Origin: Flavobacteriaceae bacterium UBA6268
GTDB lineage: Bacteria; Bacteroidota; Bacteroidia; Flavobacteriales; Flavobacteriaceae
Assembly (NCBI GenBank): GCA_002440705.1
Contig: DJVA01000006.1
Span: 1 to 12,094, forward strand
DNA length: 12,094 nt
Direction of reading: 5' to 3'
The notes under the pieces are model-generated. The model was not told the origin of the DNA and searched no databases. It was given only the letters and a program-made list of their open reading frames with translations. Numbering within the stretch: the first letter of the stretch is position 1; each line of letters begins with the position of its first letter. A program made the position numbers and the translations under genes. Shown one piece after another: positions 12,061 through 12,094 of this stretch.

Positions 12061-12094
12061 AAAAATGCAGGGTTGGCTCGCGCCCCTCCTGGCA

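Larger units (their letters stand above)
11979..12094. repeat. 47-bp tandem direct repeat, about 2.5 copies, open at the window edge
   Basis: TTGGCTC starts at 11979, 12026 and 12073, giving a 47-bp period. Each unit contains TTGGCTCrCryCCCTCCTGrC, then CAAAGC-TCC-GCTTTG, then an A-rich spacer ending in CAGG. The third copy is cut by the window. Between copies 1 and 2 there are a few transitions; copies 2 and 3 are identical where both are seen. The period is not a multiple of three and the units are intergenic, so it is not a protein repeat. It starts 49 bases upstream of the apt start codon. Confidence 0.85.

Noticed and set aside
11979..12094. CRISPR array
   Set aside because: Units repeat head to tail over their full 47 bp, with no unique spacers and no cas genes.

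Overview
The window looks like chromosome from a member of the Flavobacteriaceae (Bacteroidota). Several things point that way. The PurM and PyrF proteins are the long types usual in that phylum, and glutamine synthetase is type III. The release factor has the flavobacterial wording around GGQ. Shine-Dalgarno sequences are absent in front of the genes. At least six starts are preceded by the Bacteroidota -7 element TAnnTTTG. Most of the window is ordinary core metabolism; the accessory-looking parts are an AT-rich four-helix-bundle gene, a BlaI/M56 regulatory pair and a tandem repeat at the right edge.

Layout from left to right: (1) 1-163, minus strand, the first 54 codons of a B12-binding acyl-CoA mutase, cut by the window edge. 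(2) 306-1013, plus strand, a DUF4197 probable lipoprotein, convergent with and overlapping the stop of pyrF. (3) 1010-7604, a long minus-strand block read as glnN, terminator, purM, an eight-helix membrane protein, prfA, a four-helix-bundle protein, pyrF. It links nitrogen assimilation, purine and pyrimidine synthesis and translation termination. (4) 7605-7785, the glnN upstream region with a strong palindrome. (5) 7786-8742, minus strand, a Ca2+/Na+ antiporter. (6) 8743-8887, a divergent control region with three operator copies exactly 20 bp apart. (7) 8888-11220, plus strand, a BlaI-type repressor and an M56 (BlaR1-like) membrane protease, then a strong terminator. (8) 11266-11421, plus strand, a 51-residue basic protein. 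(9) 11415-11930, minus strand, apt. (10) 11979-12094, a 47-bp tandem repeat with an internal hairpin, running off the window.

The most interesting unit is the BlaI/M56 operon. The repressor presumably binds the phased palindromes, and the promoter elements are embedded in them: the bases that break operator symmetry are the bases that make the -33 TTG and the -7 TTTG. The protease carries no penicillin-binding sensor. Its outer portion instead has two copies of an unrecognised alpha/beta-looking module flanking a highly charged helix, so what it senses is unknown. None of the genes here suggests a phage, a transposon or a CRISPR system.
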